Shown: one piece after another, positions 9,839 to 20,214 of the stretch
Layout: every line of letters begins with the position of its first letter
How positions within the stretch are numbered: the first letter of the stretch is position 1
Assembly: GCA_951640165.1 (NCBI GenBank)
Contig: OX621243.1
Location: 7,812,001 to 7,876,000 of the forward strand
Length of the DNA: 64,000 nucleotides
Direction of reading: 5' to 3'
From: Pseudoips prasinana
Lineage: Eukaryota; Arthropoda; Insecta; Lepidoptera; Nolidae
The notes under the pieces: model-generated
Told to the model about the DNA's origin: nothing
The model's input: the letters and a program-made list of their open reading frames with translations, nothing else
Database searches by the model: none
Translations under genes and position numbers: made by a program

Positions 9839-10325
9839 TGGCGCCTCCCAACATACATTAGCAGTGGTTCACCGAATATATTCTTGATGGTACAATCAAT
9901 TTAAATATCGTAATACTTATTTTTAAGCTCGTGTTAATAATATGTGCCATATCATTCACGTGTTCCTTAAAATAAACCATCCATTAAAAGGCAAAGGGTT
10001 TCTTAAAAACTGGAAATAGATTTTTTAAGTGAGTCTACAATGTATGTATGTACAAATAAGAAAAAAAAGATTTTATGTTCACCATTTGGTATTGAACTAA
10101 CGTGTTGTTTATATATCTAAGATAAGTTAATATATTTAGTATATCTTACTTGTAAAATGTGGGTCATGTGGTGTCACAGTACCATATGTAACGGTGGATG
10201 ATGTCTAATAAGTAAATAATAACTTGTGTTTGAGTATAAAAGGTAATTGCTTAATTAATATATATACTTAACTTATCGATAATTAAATAACAATGATAAA
10301 TACTAATTGTGAATCTAACATGTGG
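9839..10325. other. Unassigned AT-rich sequence
   Basis: No repeat family or frame was recognised beyond the LINE tail. Confidence 0.4.
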
Positions 10326-10700
10326 CAGGTAGGTTCTTTATGGGTAGACCTCAACTTGGACCCGATTTTTCGGCTAGCCCCAAATTACGCGGGCGCACCC
10401 GCAATCTATTACAGTATATTACCGGACAGGTAGGTGCTTTATAGGTAGGTAAGCTAGAACAGTGCCAAAGTGTGGGATTATAATGGCTATCGTAAGTTTC
10501 TATTTCTATCTTGGAATTATACCATACTAGCTTGCGCTCGAACGTATAACCTTACGATAGCTTTAATAATCCCTTGCTTTGGGCCTGTCACAATGACTTC
10601 TCGTAGTTGACATCTCCTTCCTATAAAGTACCTATCTACTTGGAAATACTACTAAACTAAGCTAGCGCTCCCAAGTTGGCCCGTGAACAGACTTACTAAC
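10326..10700. mobile_element. Imperfect fold-back DNA element
   Basis: Several blocks recur inverted: GTAGGTGCTTTATAGG (about 10,430) against CCTATAAAGTACCTAT (about 10,620), and GGATTATAATGGCTATCGTA (about 10,470) against TACGATAGCTTTAATAATCC (about 10,553). CAACTTGG near 10,353 faces CCAAGTTGG near 10,671. The layout suggests a non-autonomous element with long diverged inverted repeats; exact ends and target duplication were not found. Confidence 0.5.
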
Positions 10701-11010
10701 TAACAGACTTCGGCCATAGCATGTTTGTCGGCATAATTAAGGAAATTATATATTGAGGCTACATTAGAATAAGAATATTCCAAAAGAGTTAAAAACTATA
10801 CCTTAAATGAATGAAATCTTTATTAAATGGAAGTTAGTAATAATACTTAAGTAGAGAGCTTTTTCGAGTGGTTGCTGCGCTGAGGCGGTAAGCCGATTAA
10901 AATCCCCAATGAGACTTATATGAGACGACACACGACATAACATTGTGACGAACTAAATGTTATGTTATTTTTCTTGTAAGATTAATGTAGGTATACATTT
11001 GGATAGCTTT
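10701..11010. other. Unassigned sequence
   Basis: No feature was recognised; the composition is AT-rich. Confidence 0.4.
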
Positions 11011-11011
11011 C

Positions 11012-11260
11012 CTACCTATATATTTCCTACATATATAAATGATATTTTTATTTTGAATGTCCTGTTATTCTTGTGGTTAGTGACTATGGCATAGCAGCCG
11101 GACGTTGCGGCTTCATTCACCACTCGGAAAAATCTCTGTGTCCAAAATCCAAGATTAATTGTTCTGTGTCTGGACACAGAACAATTAATCTTGGATTTTG
11201 GACACAGATATTTTAGACACTCAAAAAAAAATCATTTATATATGTAGGAAATATATCCAA
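11012..11260. repeat. Large fold-back containing a SINE C fragment
   Basis: Outer arms TTTCCTACATATATAAATGA (about 11,021) and TCATTTATATATGTAGGAAA (about 11,229) are inverted copies. Between them lie a SINE-like head fragment in plus orientation (about 11,062-11,135) and the perfect palindrome at 11,136-11,209. Confidence 0.75.
11136..11209. repeat. Perfect 36-bp palindrome with 2-nt loop
   Basis: The left arm starts TCTGTGTCCAAAATCCAAG and ends GTTCTGTGTC; the loop is TG; the right arm is its exact reverse complement. GTTCTGTGTCTGG is SINE type C body sequence, so the palindrome formed by copying one side of a SINE onto the other. Confidence 0.9.
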
Positions 11261-11342
11261 ATATATTTAAATAAATTGATAAATTACACCCAGGTCATCA
11301 ATCAGGTATCAATTTATTTAAAAATATAGATGTATAAAATAT

Positions 11343-11545
11343 CATCATTATGACAGCCAATGTACGCCCACTGCTGGAGAAAAGCCTCCCCAAAGAATGG
11401 GGGATATGCCATAAGCACCACGCTTGGCAGACGGGTTGGCGCGTGCCCCTTCTCTGGTAGGTATTCCCTTGGTCGATTTCTACGCCCCCACGGGATAAGA
11501 TAGGGTGATGATATTCTATGCCGTCACCACACAGCAGATATACAA
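11343..11545 (-). mobile_element. Retroposon type H, minus orientation
   Basis: The plus strand starts CATCATTATGACAGCC and continues CCCACTGCTGGAGAAAAGCC, the complement of a GATGATG tail and CAGCAGTGG end. CACCACGCTTGGCAGACGGG and TACGCCCCCACGGGATAAG are shared with 30,938-31,168 (opposite strand) and 60,935-61,360. Confidence 0.7.
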
Positions 11546-11587
11546 TATAGATGTATGTATTTAAACAATATAAGTAAGTAGTAGTTT

Positions 11588-11640
11588 GTGATCAGATGGT
11601 AGTGTGTTAGTTGTCCCAAAATATTTATTTTATTTATAAA
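11588..11640 (+). mobile_element. SINE type C 3' fragment
   Basis: GATCAGATGGTAGTGTGTTA followed by GTTGTCCCAAAATATTTAT matches the 3' end of SINE C at 27,850-27,895. Confidence 0.65.
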
Positions 11641-12530
11641 TATGTACATATTTATATCAGATAAGGTTCAATAAAATTATTAAATGTTCTACTCGTTAAT
11701 TTTGGTTACAAAATCCAACCTCAAATTAGATAATTTAATTTTAATTTCCTTTAAAATTTTTGGCTGAAGTGCAATAGTCAAAATTTTAAATAATACTTTC
11801 CTACGCCGCAGTGGATCCCATGAAGCATAGACTAGCGTTTCCAGTATTATTTAAATTTAGGCAGAGCATAACATTGTATAAATACTTTGTAAAGCAGTAT
11901 GCTCTCGGATTCCCACATTTTCATCCACTCATATCGGATTTCTGGACGGCTTTATATCCTGAAATAAGCCGACGTGATGAGAGGTGGTGAGAAGAAAGTA
12001 TCAGAAAAAGCTGTCCAATTTGGAAACCCGTGTGTCATAATAAGATGAGATGGAGAGGTTCTGCCTCCATAGTTGTATAAAACCCTATTTTATTAAGCAT
12101 GAATTGAGAATACTTGAGGAACTTTGTTACCCATATTAAAACTTATTAAACGAATATAACTAGTGATATTATTTTATGAAAAAATCCGATAGGCTTATAA
12201 TCTGTTAGAATTCGATGACTCGTTAAATTAGAAAAGTACATAATAACATATTAACTGAAGCATATCGAACATTTATATTATCATTGATATTAAAATTGTA
12301 AATCTTATCTTTATGTGTAACATTTAGAATAGTATACAACTGTCTAATAATAATAAATCCTTTCTTGTCATATGATCATCATGAATCATTTCTGGTTAGT
12401 AATAAATAAGAATAAAACTTAAGCCTATGTTAATAAGTATAGATAGATAGGTACACTTGTCCACTAGTATGCCACTATTTAGATGATTAAATTTTGCTAC
12501 GAGCAAACTAGATAATTTTTACCAATATTT
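11641..12530. other. Unassigned sequence
   Basis: No coding frame or known repeat recognised. A somewhat richer stretch lies at 11,800-12,080 without motifs. Confidence 0.4.
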
Positions 12531-12532
12531 TA

Positions 12533-12945
12533 TACTAGCTATACCTCGCGGTTTCACCCGCGTTAAATAAGTTTTGTAAAAGAGTAACAAACATATATCC
12601 ATACATCTATACTCACAGGCTGTGCCCCACGGTTTTACCCGCGTTAAACTTTATAAATTATCACAGCTCCTCCCCCGTAGGTGATAGCGTGAAAATATGT
12701 AGACTATATGTTGACCCGACCTCTTAGTAATAGTTATGCAAAATTTTAAGTAAATCTATGCAGTACTTTTTGAGTTTAGCCCGGACATACATATAGACAA
12801 ACAGACACACAGACAAACATTTTTAAAACTATATTTTTGGCTTTGATATCGATTACATATCACGCCCCAAGTATCCATTTAAAAAAATATTCAATGTACA
12901 GTTTTGACTTTCCTACGATTTTATTATATGTATAGATAATCGACG
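12533..12945 (-). mobile_element. Helitron-like repeat, two overlapping ends
   Basis: The plus strand starts ACTAGCTATACCTCGCGG, then TTTCACCCGCGTTAAAT, the complement of the usual GCGGG...CTAGT Helitron-like end. A second end-like block (GTGCCCCACGGTTTTACCCG) starts near 12,622, so one copy appears inserted in or joined to another. Confidence 0.6.
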
Positions 12946-13029
12946 ATATTTTTGCAGTGCAATCTTTTAGGTTTACAGAGTGGTCAAGGATTAAGGGCAC
13001 ATCATAATGTAATTGTGTTGTTTAACTTT

Positions 13030-13104
13030 CCAATTGTGGAGGATCTTTGGGGGAGGCCTTTTTCCAGCAGTGGACGTCTTTCGGCTGATATAATGATGAT
13101 GTAT
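13030..13104 (+). mobile_element. RTE-type LINE 3' end
   Basis: GAGGCCTTTTTCCAGCAGTG and GACGTCTTTCGGCTGATATA then ATGATGATG match the last 70 bp of the LINE at 36,755-37,056. It is heavily 5'-truncated. Confidence 0.8.
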
Positions 13105-13690
13105 AACATTCCAATGAAACAAAAATCAAATAGTGAGTTCTGATGAATGCAATTGAAATACATATTTAATATCACATGGTACTAGCTTCTTCGAATAATT
13201 AAATAAACTAAAACAAACTATACCTAAACTTCCTTTTCTAGCAATTTATTAGTGCATCCATTAAACTCCTTTAAAGATTATGGCTCACTAACAAATAGAT
13301 ATACATAAAAGCCGACTACTATAAAGTGATAATTACAATTGTAACTCACTTCTTCACTGCAATTCTGATGAGCTACACACTTCACAACACAATATTTTAA
13401 ATGTCCACATCAGTCACGGTAAACTGCATGAATAAAAACAATTTAACGCCTCTAGCACTAAAAATTTCGTACAATATCAATATAAAGATCAAAATAAAAA
13501 GACTACATAAAATATAAAAAAACACACAACACAAAAGATGTACTAAAATTTTAGTCACATTGCTCGGCCATATATCTTACAACTGACTGAGAAAAAAATA
13601 TTGACATAACATGTCAATGTTTTTATAGACTATGGTTTGTGTGATCTTTTATTTTTGGCCAATCTGAACTTTTTGTAGGTTTTATGCAAA
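13105..13690. other. Unassigned AT-rich sequence
   Basis: No frame, SINE box or inverted repeat was recognised. Confidence 0.4.
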
Positions 13691-13691
13691 T

Positions 13692-13910
13692 GTTTTTTTT
13701 TATAATAATAACGGAAACGCGCAAGCGGGTCACCTAATGGTAAGTAATCACTGCCGCCCATGGATACTCGCAGCACCAGAGGGGCTGCAAGTACGTTACC
13801 GTAAATAGAAAGGAATAGGCTCGTTACTTGAAGGTTGTCATGATATACCGGAACGGAAATACAACCACATTTAATTAATTCCACATAGTGGTAGTCCATA
13901 GTAAAACAGT
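13692..13910 (-). mobile_element. Dispersed retroposon with poly(A), minus orientation
   Basis: The plus strand starts with a T run (13,693-13,701), then AGCGGGTCACCTAATGGTAA, CACTGCCGCCCATGGATACT and GGGGCTGCAAGTACGTTACC. This block is very widespread in lepidopteran genomes (from memory). The T run suggests a minus-strand retroposon. The minus frame at 13,630-13,899 is a chance frame across it. Confidence 0.55.
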
Positions 13911-14690
13911 TTCTCGGTAGTAGATGATCATTTATCCAGATTATATGGATGAAATTTTCATTGTTCTGTGGCGCAACGTGCCGGCAGGTATACTTTAAAC
14001 AATTCTAATTCCAATTTCTCGTGATAAATGCGAAAATATTTTTGATATATTTTTATGAAATAAAATAATAATAATATATTGCTTTTTAAATACATGAATT
14101 TAAACATTCTAATATAGCTACTTCACATATTTGGAAAATGCAATTGTGACTTAATTATAAACACAATAACCATGCAGCATAGTATTTTAGTTTCAGGTTT
14201 TTGAAAAAATCCATTGTAGAAACCTCATAATGTATTTTATTTCGGTTTTGTGCCTCGATACATAAAATAAATTAAATTATAAGTTTTATTCAAATAAATG
14301 TTTTAAGAGCGCTTGTAAACAGTCAAAAGAATATTTGTATTATAATTTAATCCAAAGTAAATAAAATGAAAGGCTAAGATTTTTTTTCAGTATACGAAAT
14401 GCAAATCAAACGATTCCATCTTTATAAAAATGCAAAAATGGACCATGAAGTTTATAATCGTATTTTATCAAAGTCAAATCGCGTTTCGACATTGCGAAAG
14501 CTATAAAACTTTCCTCCAGTTAAAGCAAAGCGATAAAAGTGCGAAAGTATGAGACATTTTTATTTTAAAAGCTTTACAAGTTTTGAGTACGTAACTTGTA
14601 TTCTACTTATTATTTAAAGTTTCTTAGTATTTTAGTTAGTTTGTTATTGTCAGTAGGGATTGCGGCTTCCATCTATAAACATCAAAGTAA
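13911..14690. other. Unassigned, with a possible LINE 3' scrap
   Basis: At about 14,284-14,345 the plus strand resembles the reverse complement of the LINE 3' end (AGAGCGCTTGTAAACAGTCA compared with AAGCGCTTGTAAATAGTCAG at 19,150). The rest is AT-rich and featureless. Confidence 0.4.
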
Positions 14691-15057
14691 ATGCACAATT
14701 TTGTGCACTTGTACTCTCTACTCTTCACAGAACCTAACTATTTAGTTTATTTGATTAGCCTAAGTATTTTTATTAATGTTGATTGGTCAATACATAAAGA
14801 CGCAGGCCTCTCGATCAATTCAGCATTGGACAGGGCATTGTATAAATACGAAAGTAAACAAAGGGTCACGGAGGGTGCTAATGGTCCCGACTGGTTTACA
14901 GTCGTATTCTCAGCTGGTGAATACGATATATCGGATTGTGTACAGTCTCACGAGAGTTACTAATAATATTATCACGTTCTACGCATCCGTACGCCACCAA
15001 GGAATAACAATCTTCCTCGGATTTTTTTTTCAAATACAACTCCCGTTCTATAGATGT
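14691..15057. other. Unassigned sequence with overlapping short open frames
   Basis: Frames at 14,691-14,963 and 14,776-15,102 (plus) and 14,896-15,090 (minus) overlap. None has a recognisable motif, signal peptide or family resemblance. I do not claim a gene. Confidence 0.35.
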
Positions 15058-15115
15058 CAATCGCTGTGTCGCGGGGTACTTTACAAACATAGACTGACGT
15101 AGACAGAGTACACGT
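15058..15115 (-). mobile_element. SINE type D fragment
   Basis: GCTGTGTCGCGGGGTACTTT followed by ACAAACATAGAC is the reverse complement of the SINE D 3' half (compare 51,935-51,975). Confidence 0.6.
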
Positions 15116-15162
15116 GGGTATGAACCTCCATAAATTTATGGACAACATAAATAGTTGCCCTA

Positions 15163-15228
15163 TCATCATCATACATCATCAACCTGAAATCACCCACTGT
15201 TGGACATAGGCCTCCCCCAAATGGAGGG
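15163..15228 (-). mobile_element. RTE-type retroposon 3' end
   Basis: CATCATCATACATCATCAAC then CACTGTTGGACATAGGCCTC is the complement of GAGGCCT...CAGTGG followed by a GAT-type tail. Confidence 0.65.
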
Positions 15229-15229
15229 G

Positions 15230-15410
15230 TTTGCCTTCAGCCAGTTTGTTTTTGATAAGGGAGGAGGAATGCCTACACGCATGCCACTCACAAAAAGTGT
15301 CTGAGGGTGGGTATGTTGGCTCGTAGCGACTAAACCTAATCTGCCGTAGACTTCTCTTGGCGCCTGATGGGGGGAGCCCCGGGAACGTGGGTATGCTGGT
15401 TAGTTTAGTA
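15230..15410 (-). mobile_element. R1-clade LINE 3' UTR fragment
   Basis: GGCATGCGTGTAGGCATT and GACTTCTCTTGGCGCCTGAT with GGTATGTTGGCTCGTAGCGA parallel 37,720-37,850, the 3' UTR of the R1-clade pseudogene. It has the same minus orientation and no coding part. Confidence 0.65.
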
Positions 15411-15459
15411 CACAGGTGGCGCTGCTGCCCGACTACCTGCCGTTACACTATCCTGGAAT

Positions 15460-15505
15460 CTAAGTGGCGAAGCGACTGTCCTAATCGCTGCGCCACACAT
15501 TTATT
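15460..15505 (-). mobile_element. SINE type D head fragment
   Basis: AAGTGGCGAAGCGACTGTCC with CGCTGCGCCACAC is the complement of the SINE D tRNA-like head (compare 31,384-31,430). The B box is missing. Confidence 0.55.
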
Positions 15506-16430
15506 TTTTTAGTAAACAAATATTATCGCTTGTGCTATGAAACGAACTTTAGACCTGACCTGATTGCATCACAAATTGTTCATGAATAAATAATATTGAG
15601 ACAGTATACTTAAGGGGGAATCACTTTTACAAAATTGATTGTGTATGTACTGAAATTTCTTTACTTTCAAACAGCGGTTCTTAATCTTTTCGGTTTTGAA
15701 GTACCACTTGAAGCACATCATAGCCCTTAATCTGTAAAGGTTGGTATAAATTTTAATATGGTACATTCTACTTGTATCAGTGTAGTCCTATGAGATCCAA
15801 GATGCCATTGTTTTATTTATCAATGCGGTAAACACCGTATCACCGTTATATTAAAATATTGAGACCCCGAGGCTTTTGTGTTTGAACTGTGTAAAATGGC
15901 AAGCCTGGTTGTACTAGATTCAGTGTTCTGGAAAACACATTAACCCAATGGTATCAGTTGTTATGAGAATATTTTTGACAATTATTAGGTAATTAAAACT
16001 TCCTTAACCGCTTGGGTTACTTGTTCGCTACAGGTTATTAGGTGAGAGGGCAGTCGGCCGCCTAAGAATAATTCTGGTAGCTAGCCACAAAAGTTTACCT
16101 TAAGAGCCGATCCCAATTAGAGTGATGTTTCTCATTTTTTATATAAAAAGTCATTCTAAAATGTAAATGAACTGTAAATGTAAATGAAAAGTTTTAATAA
16201 ACCCATTGAGAACGCTTGTCAATAGTCAACACATTATTTGATCTTTTAAACTACTTATTATACAGAATTATTTACGATAAATTTAAACTTGCAAAAAAGA
16301 AAGAAACGCGGTTTAGTTCATTGTTATTCAAATAAAATAGAAGCAGTATCAAGATATATTTTTGTTGCAGATTTTTTATAAATTTTGTTTCTATGTCTGA
16401 GTGTTAAGTGTTTGTTTAATTTTTTTTTCT
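15506..16430. other. Unassigned; traces of repeat F and of the LINE 3' end
   Basis: Near 16,020-16,120 weak similarity to repeat F is seen (AGCCGATCCCAATTAGAGTG). Near 16,195-16,240 AACGCTTGTCAATAGTCAAC resembles the minus-strand LINE 3' end. A 65-codon minus frame at 15,569-15,766 has no motif. Confidence 0.35.
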
Positions 16431-16512
16431 TTTTTTAAAAGATAACGCCCGCACTAGTGAAACTAATCCCTGTTTCGTGGAATACTTTACAAACATATAA
16501 TAGACGGACACA
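16431..16512 (-). mobile_element. SINE type D 3' part, cut at the LINE
   Basis: TTTTTTTAAAAGATAACGCC and GCACTAGTGAAACTAATCCC followed by ACTTTACAAACATATAATAG match the SINE D 3' half in minus orientation. It stops where the LINE at about 16,515 begins. Confidence 0.75.
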
Positions 16513-16514
16513 AA

Positions 16515-18179
16515 TTGCTATGCATATATTATTATATATTACTCTTTTTAAATCAAAGCGTAAAACAAACTGTACCTAACTTTAGTTTTAAATCCGTAAC
16601 AAGTGATGATATTATAAAAGCTTTTAAGAGTATTAAAAGGAAAGGCACAGAAGATTTGTGGGGACTGTCTGTTAAAGCAATTGAATCAATCATACTAAAC
16701 ATTGCTACAATCCTTGCAGCCATCTTCAATGGCTGTATAAGTGATGGTGTCTTTCCCGATTTAATGAAAATAAGTAAGATAATACCCATTTTGAAGGCAG
16801 GTTGTTCAAAAAATGCCACGAATTATAGGCCTATCTCAATACTGCCAGCTTTAAGTAAAATATTTGAAAAGCTGATGCTCAGCCAAATGTTGTCGCACTT
16901 TAACGTGAATGAGATATTGCATAACAAGCAGTTCGGGTTTACAAGGGGCCGCTCTACTCAGGATGCAGGTTGCACATTAATTAGGTCAATATTGGAGGCT
17001 TGGGAGGGATCACAGGATGCGCTGGGAGTTTTCTGTGATCTCTCTAAGGCTTTCGATTGCGTTGATCATCGTACGCTCGTTGTTAAACTGAAGTACTATG
17101 GAATATCTGGCACATCTCTTGATCTTGTGATGTCCTATTTATCGGGGCGACAACAGATGGTTTCGATAGGCGGTGCCACTTCGGCGCGTCATCCTGTGAA
17201 AATGGGGGTGCCCCAAGGATCTATATTGGGCCCATTTTTATTTCTAGTTTATATAAATGATCTCCCTTATCTGGTAGAGAAAGTATCAGACATAGTTTTG
17301 TTCGCTGATGATACTTCGCTCATATTTAAAGTAAATAGAAAGGATAAAGATCTTATTGAGCATAATAAAACACTCAGCTTTATATCAGAATGGTTTTCGG
17401 CAAATAATCTCTTGTTAAATGCAGGGAAAACTAAATGCATCAGGTTCTCATTGCCGAATGTGACTCAAATTGTACCAACAGTTGCACTTAATGCGAAAAT
17501 ATTAGATCTAGTCCCATCGACCGTATTTTTAGGATTGACACTTGATTCAAAATTGCAATGGGGTCCTCAGATTGAAAAGTTAGCAGGTAAATTAAGTTCG
17601 GCTTCCTATGCTGTCTGGAAAATAAGGCAATTGTCAGATGAACAAACTGCTAGATTAGTGTATTTCGCGTACTTTCATAGCATTATGTCGTATGGCATTC
17701 TGCTGTGGGGTTCGGCGGCTGACATAGGTACTATTTTTGTATTGCAGAAAAGAGCAGTCAGAGCCATTTATGGTTTAGGCAGTCGCGATTCTTTGCGAAA
17801 TTTGTTTAAAGAAATAAATATACTTACTGTGCCATCGGAATATATATATCAGAATATAATGTTTGTTAGAAAAAATATTCATAATTATAAAAAGAAAAGT
17901 GAACTGCATAATATAAATACTAGGAATAAAAACAAACTAGCCATGCCAGGCTTTAGAGTAAGCAAAACTAATAAATCATTTTTAGGAAATTGTATTAGGT
18001 TTTATAACAAGCTTCCTACTCAAATTACTGATCTGCCTGACACAAGTTTTAAAACACATATTAAACGTATACTTATGGCTAGGGGTTATTACACCACTAA
18101 AGAGTACATCGATGACAAAGACGTCTGGCTCTCACTTCCTACCTGCACATTGCTCGCTGGAGATCTTGTAGCCATATAG
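16515..18179 (+). CDS. Non-LTR retrotransposon reverse transcriptase (ORF2 C-terminal part)
   Basis: The protein is the reverse transcriptase that copies LINE RNA at a nicked target. In order: YRPISILPALSKIFEKL (motif 2, about residues 98-114), FGFTRGRSTQDA (about 140), CDLSKAFD with catalytic D175 and D181 (motif A), GVPQGSILGPFLF (motif B, about 231-243), FADD 263-266 (motif C), LNAGKTKC and FLGLTLDSKLQW, ending GYYTTKEYIDDKDVW, the C-terminus common in CR1/Jockey-group elements. A first Met is not required: the open frame begins with a TTG codon, and about the first 15-20 residues look like flanking AT-rich DNA. The endonuclease domain that normally precedes it is absent, so this copy could not move on its own. 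No stop or frameshift interrupts 554 codons, which argues for a young insertion. CR1- or Daphne-like is my best clade guess. Confidence 0.9.
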   Translation: MLCIYYYILLFLNQSVKQTVPNFSFKSVTSDDIIKAFKSIKRKGTEDLWGLSVKAIESIILNIATILAAIFNGCISDGVFPDLMKISKIIPILKAGCSKNATNYRPISILPALSKIFEKLMLSQMLSHFNVNEILHNKQFGFTRGRSTQDAGCTLIRSILEAWEGSQDALGVFCDLSKAFDCVDHRTLVVKLKYYGISGTSLDLVMSYLSGRQQMVSIGGATSARHPVKMGVPQGSILGPFLFLVYINDLPYLVEKVSDIVLFADDTSLIFKVNRKDKDLIEHNKTLSFISEWFSANNLLLNAGKTKCIRFSLPNVTQIVPTVALNAKILDLVPSTVFLGLTLDSKLQWGPQIEKLAGKLSSASYAVWKIRQLSDEQTARLVYFAYFHSIMSYGILLWGSAADIGTIFVLQKRAVRAIYGLGSRDSLRNLFKEINILTVPSEYIYQNIMFVRKNIHNYKKKSELHNINTRNKNKLAMPGFRVSKTNKSFLGNCIRFYNKLPTQITDLPDTSFKTHIKRILMARGYYTTKEYIDDKDVWLSLPTCTLLAGDLVAI

Positions 18180-18877
18180 ACATGACTGATCTGCTTTGTT
18201 ACGTGAACTATCTGTAAATGATTGCTATCATATACTTAATTTAAAATTATTGACTCTGTCTCAAAATGAATAATGTTATTGTTTCGAAGTTTTTCTTTTG
18301 TATACCTAAATATAATCTAAAATAATAAGCATTCAGACAACCGATCGAGCATATATTGTGTTTGCCTACTAAATAATTACTCTAATTGGACCAAATCCCG
18401 TGTTCATGCCCGCTTGAGTATGTTTCGCCGGACCGTCTCAACTGGGTCGTGTTGAAACCGGTAGTAGATGAACCCACTGAGTTTGTTTCGCTGGGTCTTC
18501 TCAGTTGGGGCGCATTGGATCCGGTGGTAGCATTAAAGCGCGACCGTCGTTATTAACACAAGGTCCGTCATAATAATAATACCTTTAATATAGACAGAAC
18601 CATTGACAATATGTAGTAAAAATATTAGACTTAAACTAGATAATTAAACATAATCTCTTGACAATAACTTGATACGAGCTAGCTAAATATCATTTCTGTA
18701 ATAAAATAAATTTTATAAATGTTTTCATACAAGATGTACCTAAATATCTATGTTACTAGAAATAATATCTAATGTATACAACTATATTACTACAAACATG
18801 TTCTGACTATTTACAAGCGCTTTTTTAAAGTCTACGTGAATAAAAACCTTTTTTATTTTTATTTTTATTTTATTTAC
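16515..18877 (+). mobile_element. 5'-truncated CR1/Jockey-group LINE with intact 3' end
   Basis: The copy has an open reverse transcriptase frame (to 18,179), a 3' UTR of about 690 bp, and a tail of TTTTTA/ATTTT units (18,850-18,877). The 5' boundary, near 16,515-16,535, follows a SINE fragment. The endonuclease and ORF1 are missing, as usual for incomplete reverse transcription. The 3' UTR contains two related blocks (GTTTCGCCGGACCGTCTCAA and GTTTCGCTGGGTCTTCTCAG). Its near-identity with 9,162-9,838 implies a recently active family; further 3' pieces are at 19,093-19,320 and 28,120-28,420. Confidence 0.9.
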
Positions 18878-19092
18878 TAGCAATGTTGGTCCCTGCCCGT
18901 TTGTCCCGCGTAATACTTCGGGTTAAAAGTTCGGGATAAACAAAAATAATGATAGTGAATCATATCTTATGACACTCCACAATAACGTAGCTTTATATTG
19001 GTGAGATAATTTTGAAAATCGGTTCAGTAGATCCAGAGATTACCCCTTACAACGTCACAAACTCATAAACGTTACCTCTTTATAATATTAGT
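18878..19092 (-). mobile_element. Helitron-like element, minus orientation
   Basis: The plus strand starts ACTAGCAATGTTGGTCCCTG and CCCGTTTGTCCCGCG, with AAATCGGTTCAGTAGATCCA and CACAAACTCATAAACGTTAC further on, ending in CTTTATAATATTAGTGTAGA. The same blocks occur at 29,926-30,228. This is the complement of a TATAATATTA...CTAGT Helitron-like element. Confidence 0.7.
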
Positions 19093-19320
19093 GTAGACAA
19101 TAAAATAAAATAAAATGAAAAAGGTTTTTATTCACGTAGACTTTAAAAAAGCGCTTGTAAATAGTCAGAACATGTTTGTAGTAATACAGTTATTATTTCT
19201 AGTTACTTATTACAGATATTTAGGTACACGGAATGTTAAAACATTTATACAATTTATTTCATAATGGTAGTGATATTTAGCTAGCTTGTATTAAGTTATA
19301 TATACAATAACCCCAGTTGT
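19093..19320 (-). mobile_element. LINE 3' end copy (same family as 16,515)
   Basis: Starts with AATAAAATAAAATAAAATG, the complement of the ATTTT tail, then TTTTTATTCACGTAGACTTT and GCGCTTGTAAATAGTCAGAA. The copy stands tail-to-tail with the LINE ending at 18,877, with a Helitron-like element between. It is more diverged than the 8.5/16.5 kb pair. Confidence 0.85.
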
Positions 19321-20002
19321 ATTTAGCAGACACATAGTTTCACATAATTTTCATAATTAGCCTAATGCAGTGTACAAATGAACTAAAAGGTTGCAATAAG
19401 CAAAACTAGACAAAAATGTAGATATATATGTGTTAAAAAAGTGATAATGTGCTTCCGGTCAGACATTACATCTGCACGGGACAATTATTGTGCAAACATA
19501 TATGTGTAAATACTAATGCACTCTATTACTGAGTCTCGTAAATGCAATGACTAGTTAACTAATAGTACTAATCAAGTGCAAGATCGATTTGGCCTACGAG
19601 GCACAAGGGTGTAAGATTGCCTATTTCTCAAAACTGCTACTGAGATATTGTTGACAAAACTTACCCAACATATTCTTTTTTTGTCCAAATGACTTCATTA
19701 TCTGTGGATAAACATGAACGCCTAACTGTTGAGGCAATGCAGGTACTGAGGCACTGTATATCACTATATCAACTTAACTGACCTAAATGTTTATAGTAGT
19801 GATTTTTGTAATGTGATTTTTTATCACGCTACTCGTTGATAATAACGACAAATGATCAATACTGAATTACAGAGATATTTACTCAATTATATATTATACA
19901 CTGCCGCGTTTTTCTTTCGAAAGCGTGTTTAACCGCAGATATTGAGATTGGGAAACAAAAAGCGATTGTGATATTTTTATTTTGCTTAGATTTTTATTTT
20001 CA
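19321..20002. other. Unassigned AT-rich sequence
   Basis: No gene or repeat family recognised. Confidence 0.4.
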
Positions 20003-20145
20003 ATATCAGCTCGAAGTCTGGGCGTTGGTGGTATACCTGTTCTTTTTCCGGCCGTATCGCTAGTCGTTCCATTAAATCATGAGAGTGATGGAATGCAAGG
20101 TGCCCCTGTTATTTCACCCACTTATGCACTATAATATATAAACAT
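20003..20145 (+). mobile_element. SINE type E fragment
   Basis: GCTCGAAGTCTGGGCGTTGG, then TTTTTCCGGCCGTATCGCTA and ATCATGAGAGTGATGGAATG, match the SINE E body. The head and 3' end are missing. Confidence 0.75.
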
Positions 20146-20214
20146 TTTTTTTTTATTATTAAGAAAGTTTCCACAGGTATTCCATACCTTAACATTTACA
20201 TGTCTTGCGGAATG

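Noticed and set aside
14691..15172. Cluster of overlapping frames on both strands
   Set aside because: No frame has a family motif, signal peptide or splice-consistent structure; one end overlaps a SINE D fragment.
16553..16819. Minus frame inside the LINE
   Set aside because: Antisense shadow of the reverse transcriptase frame.
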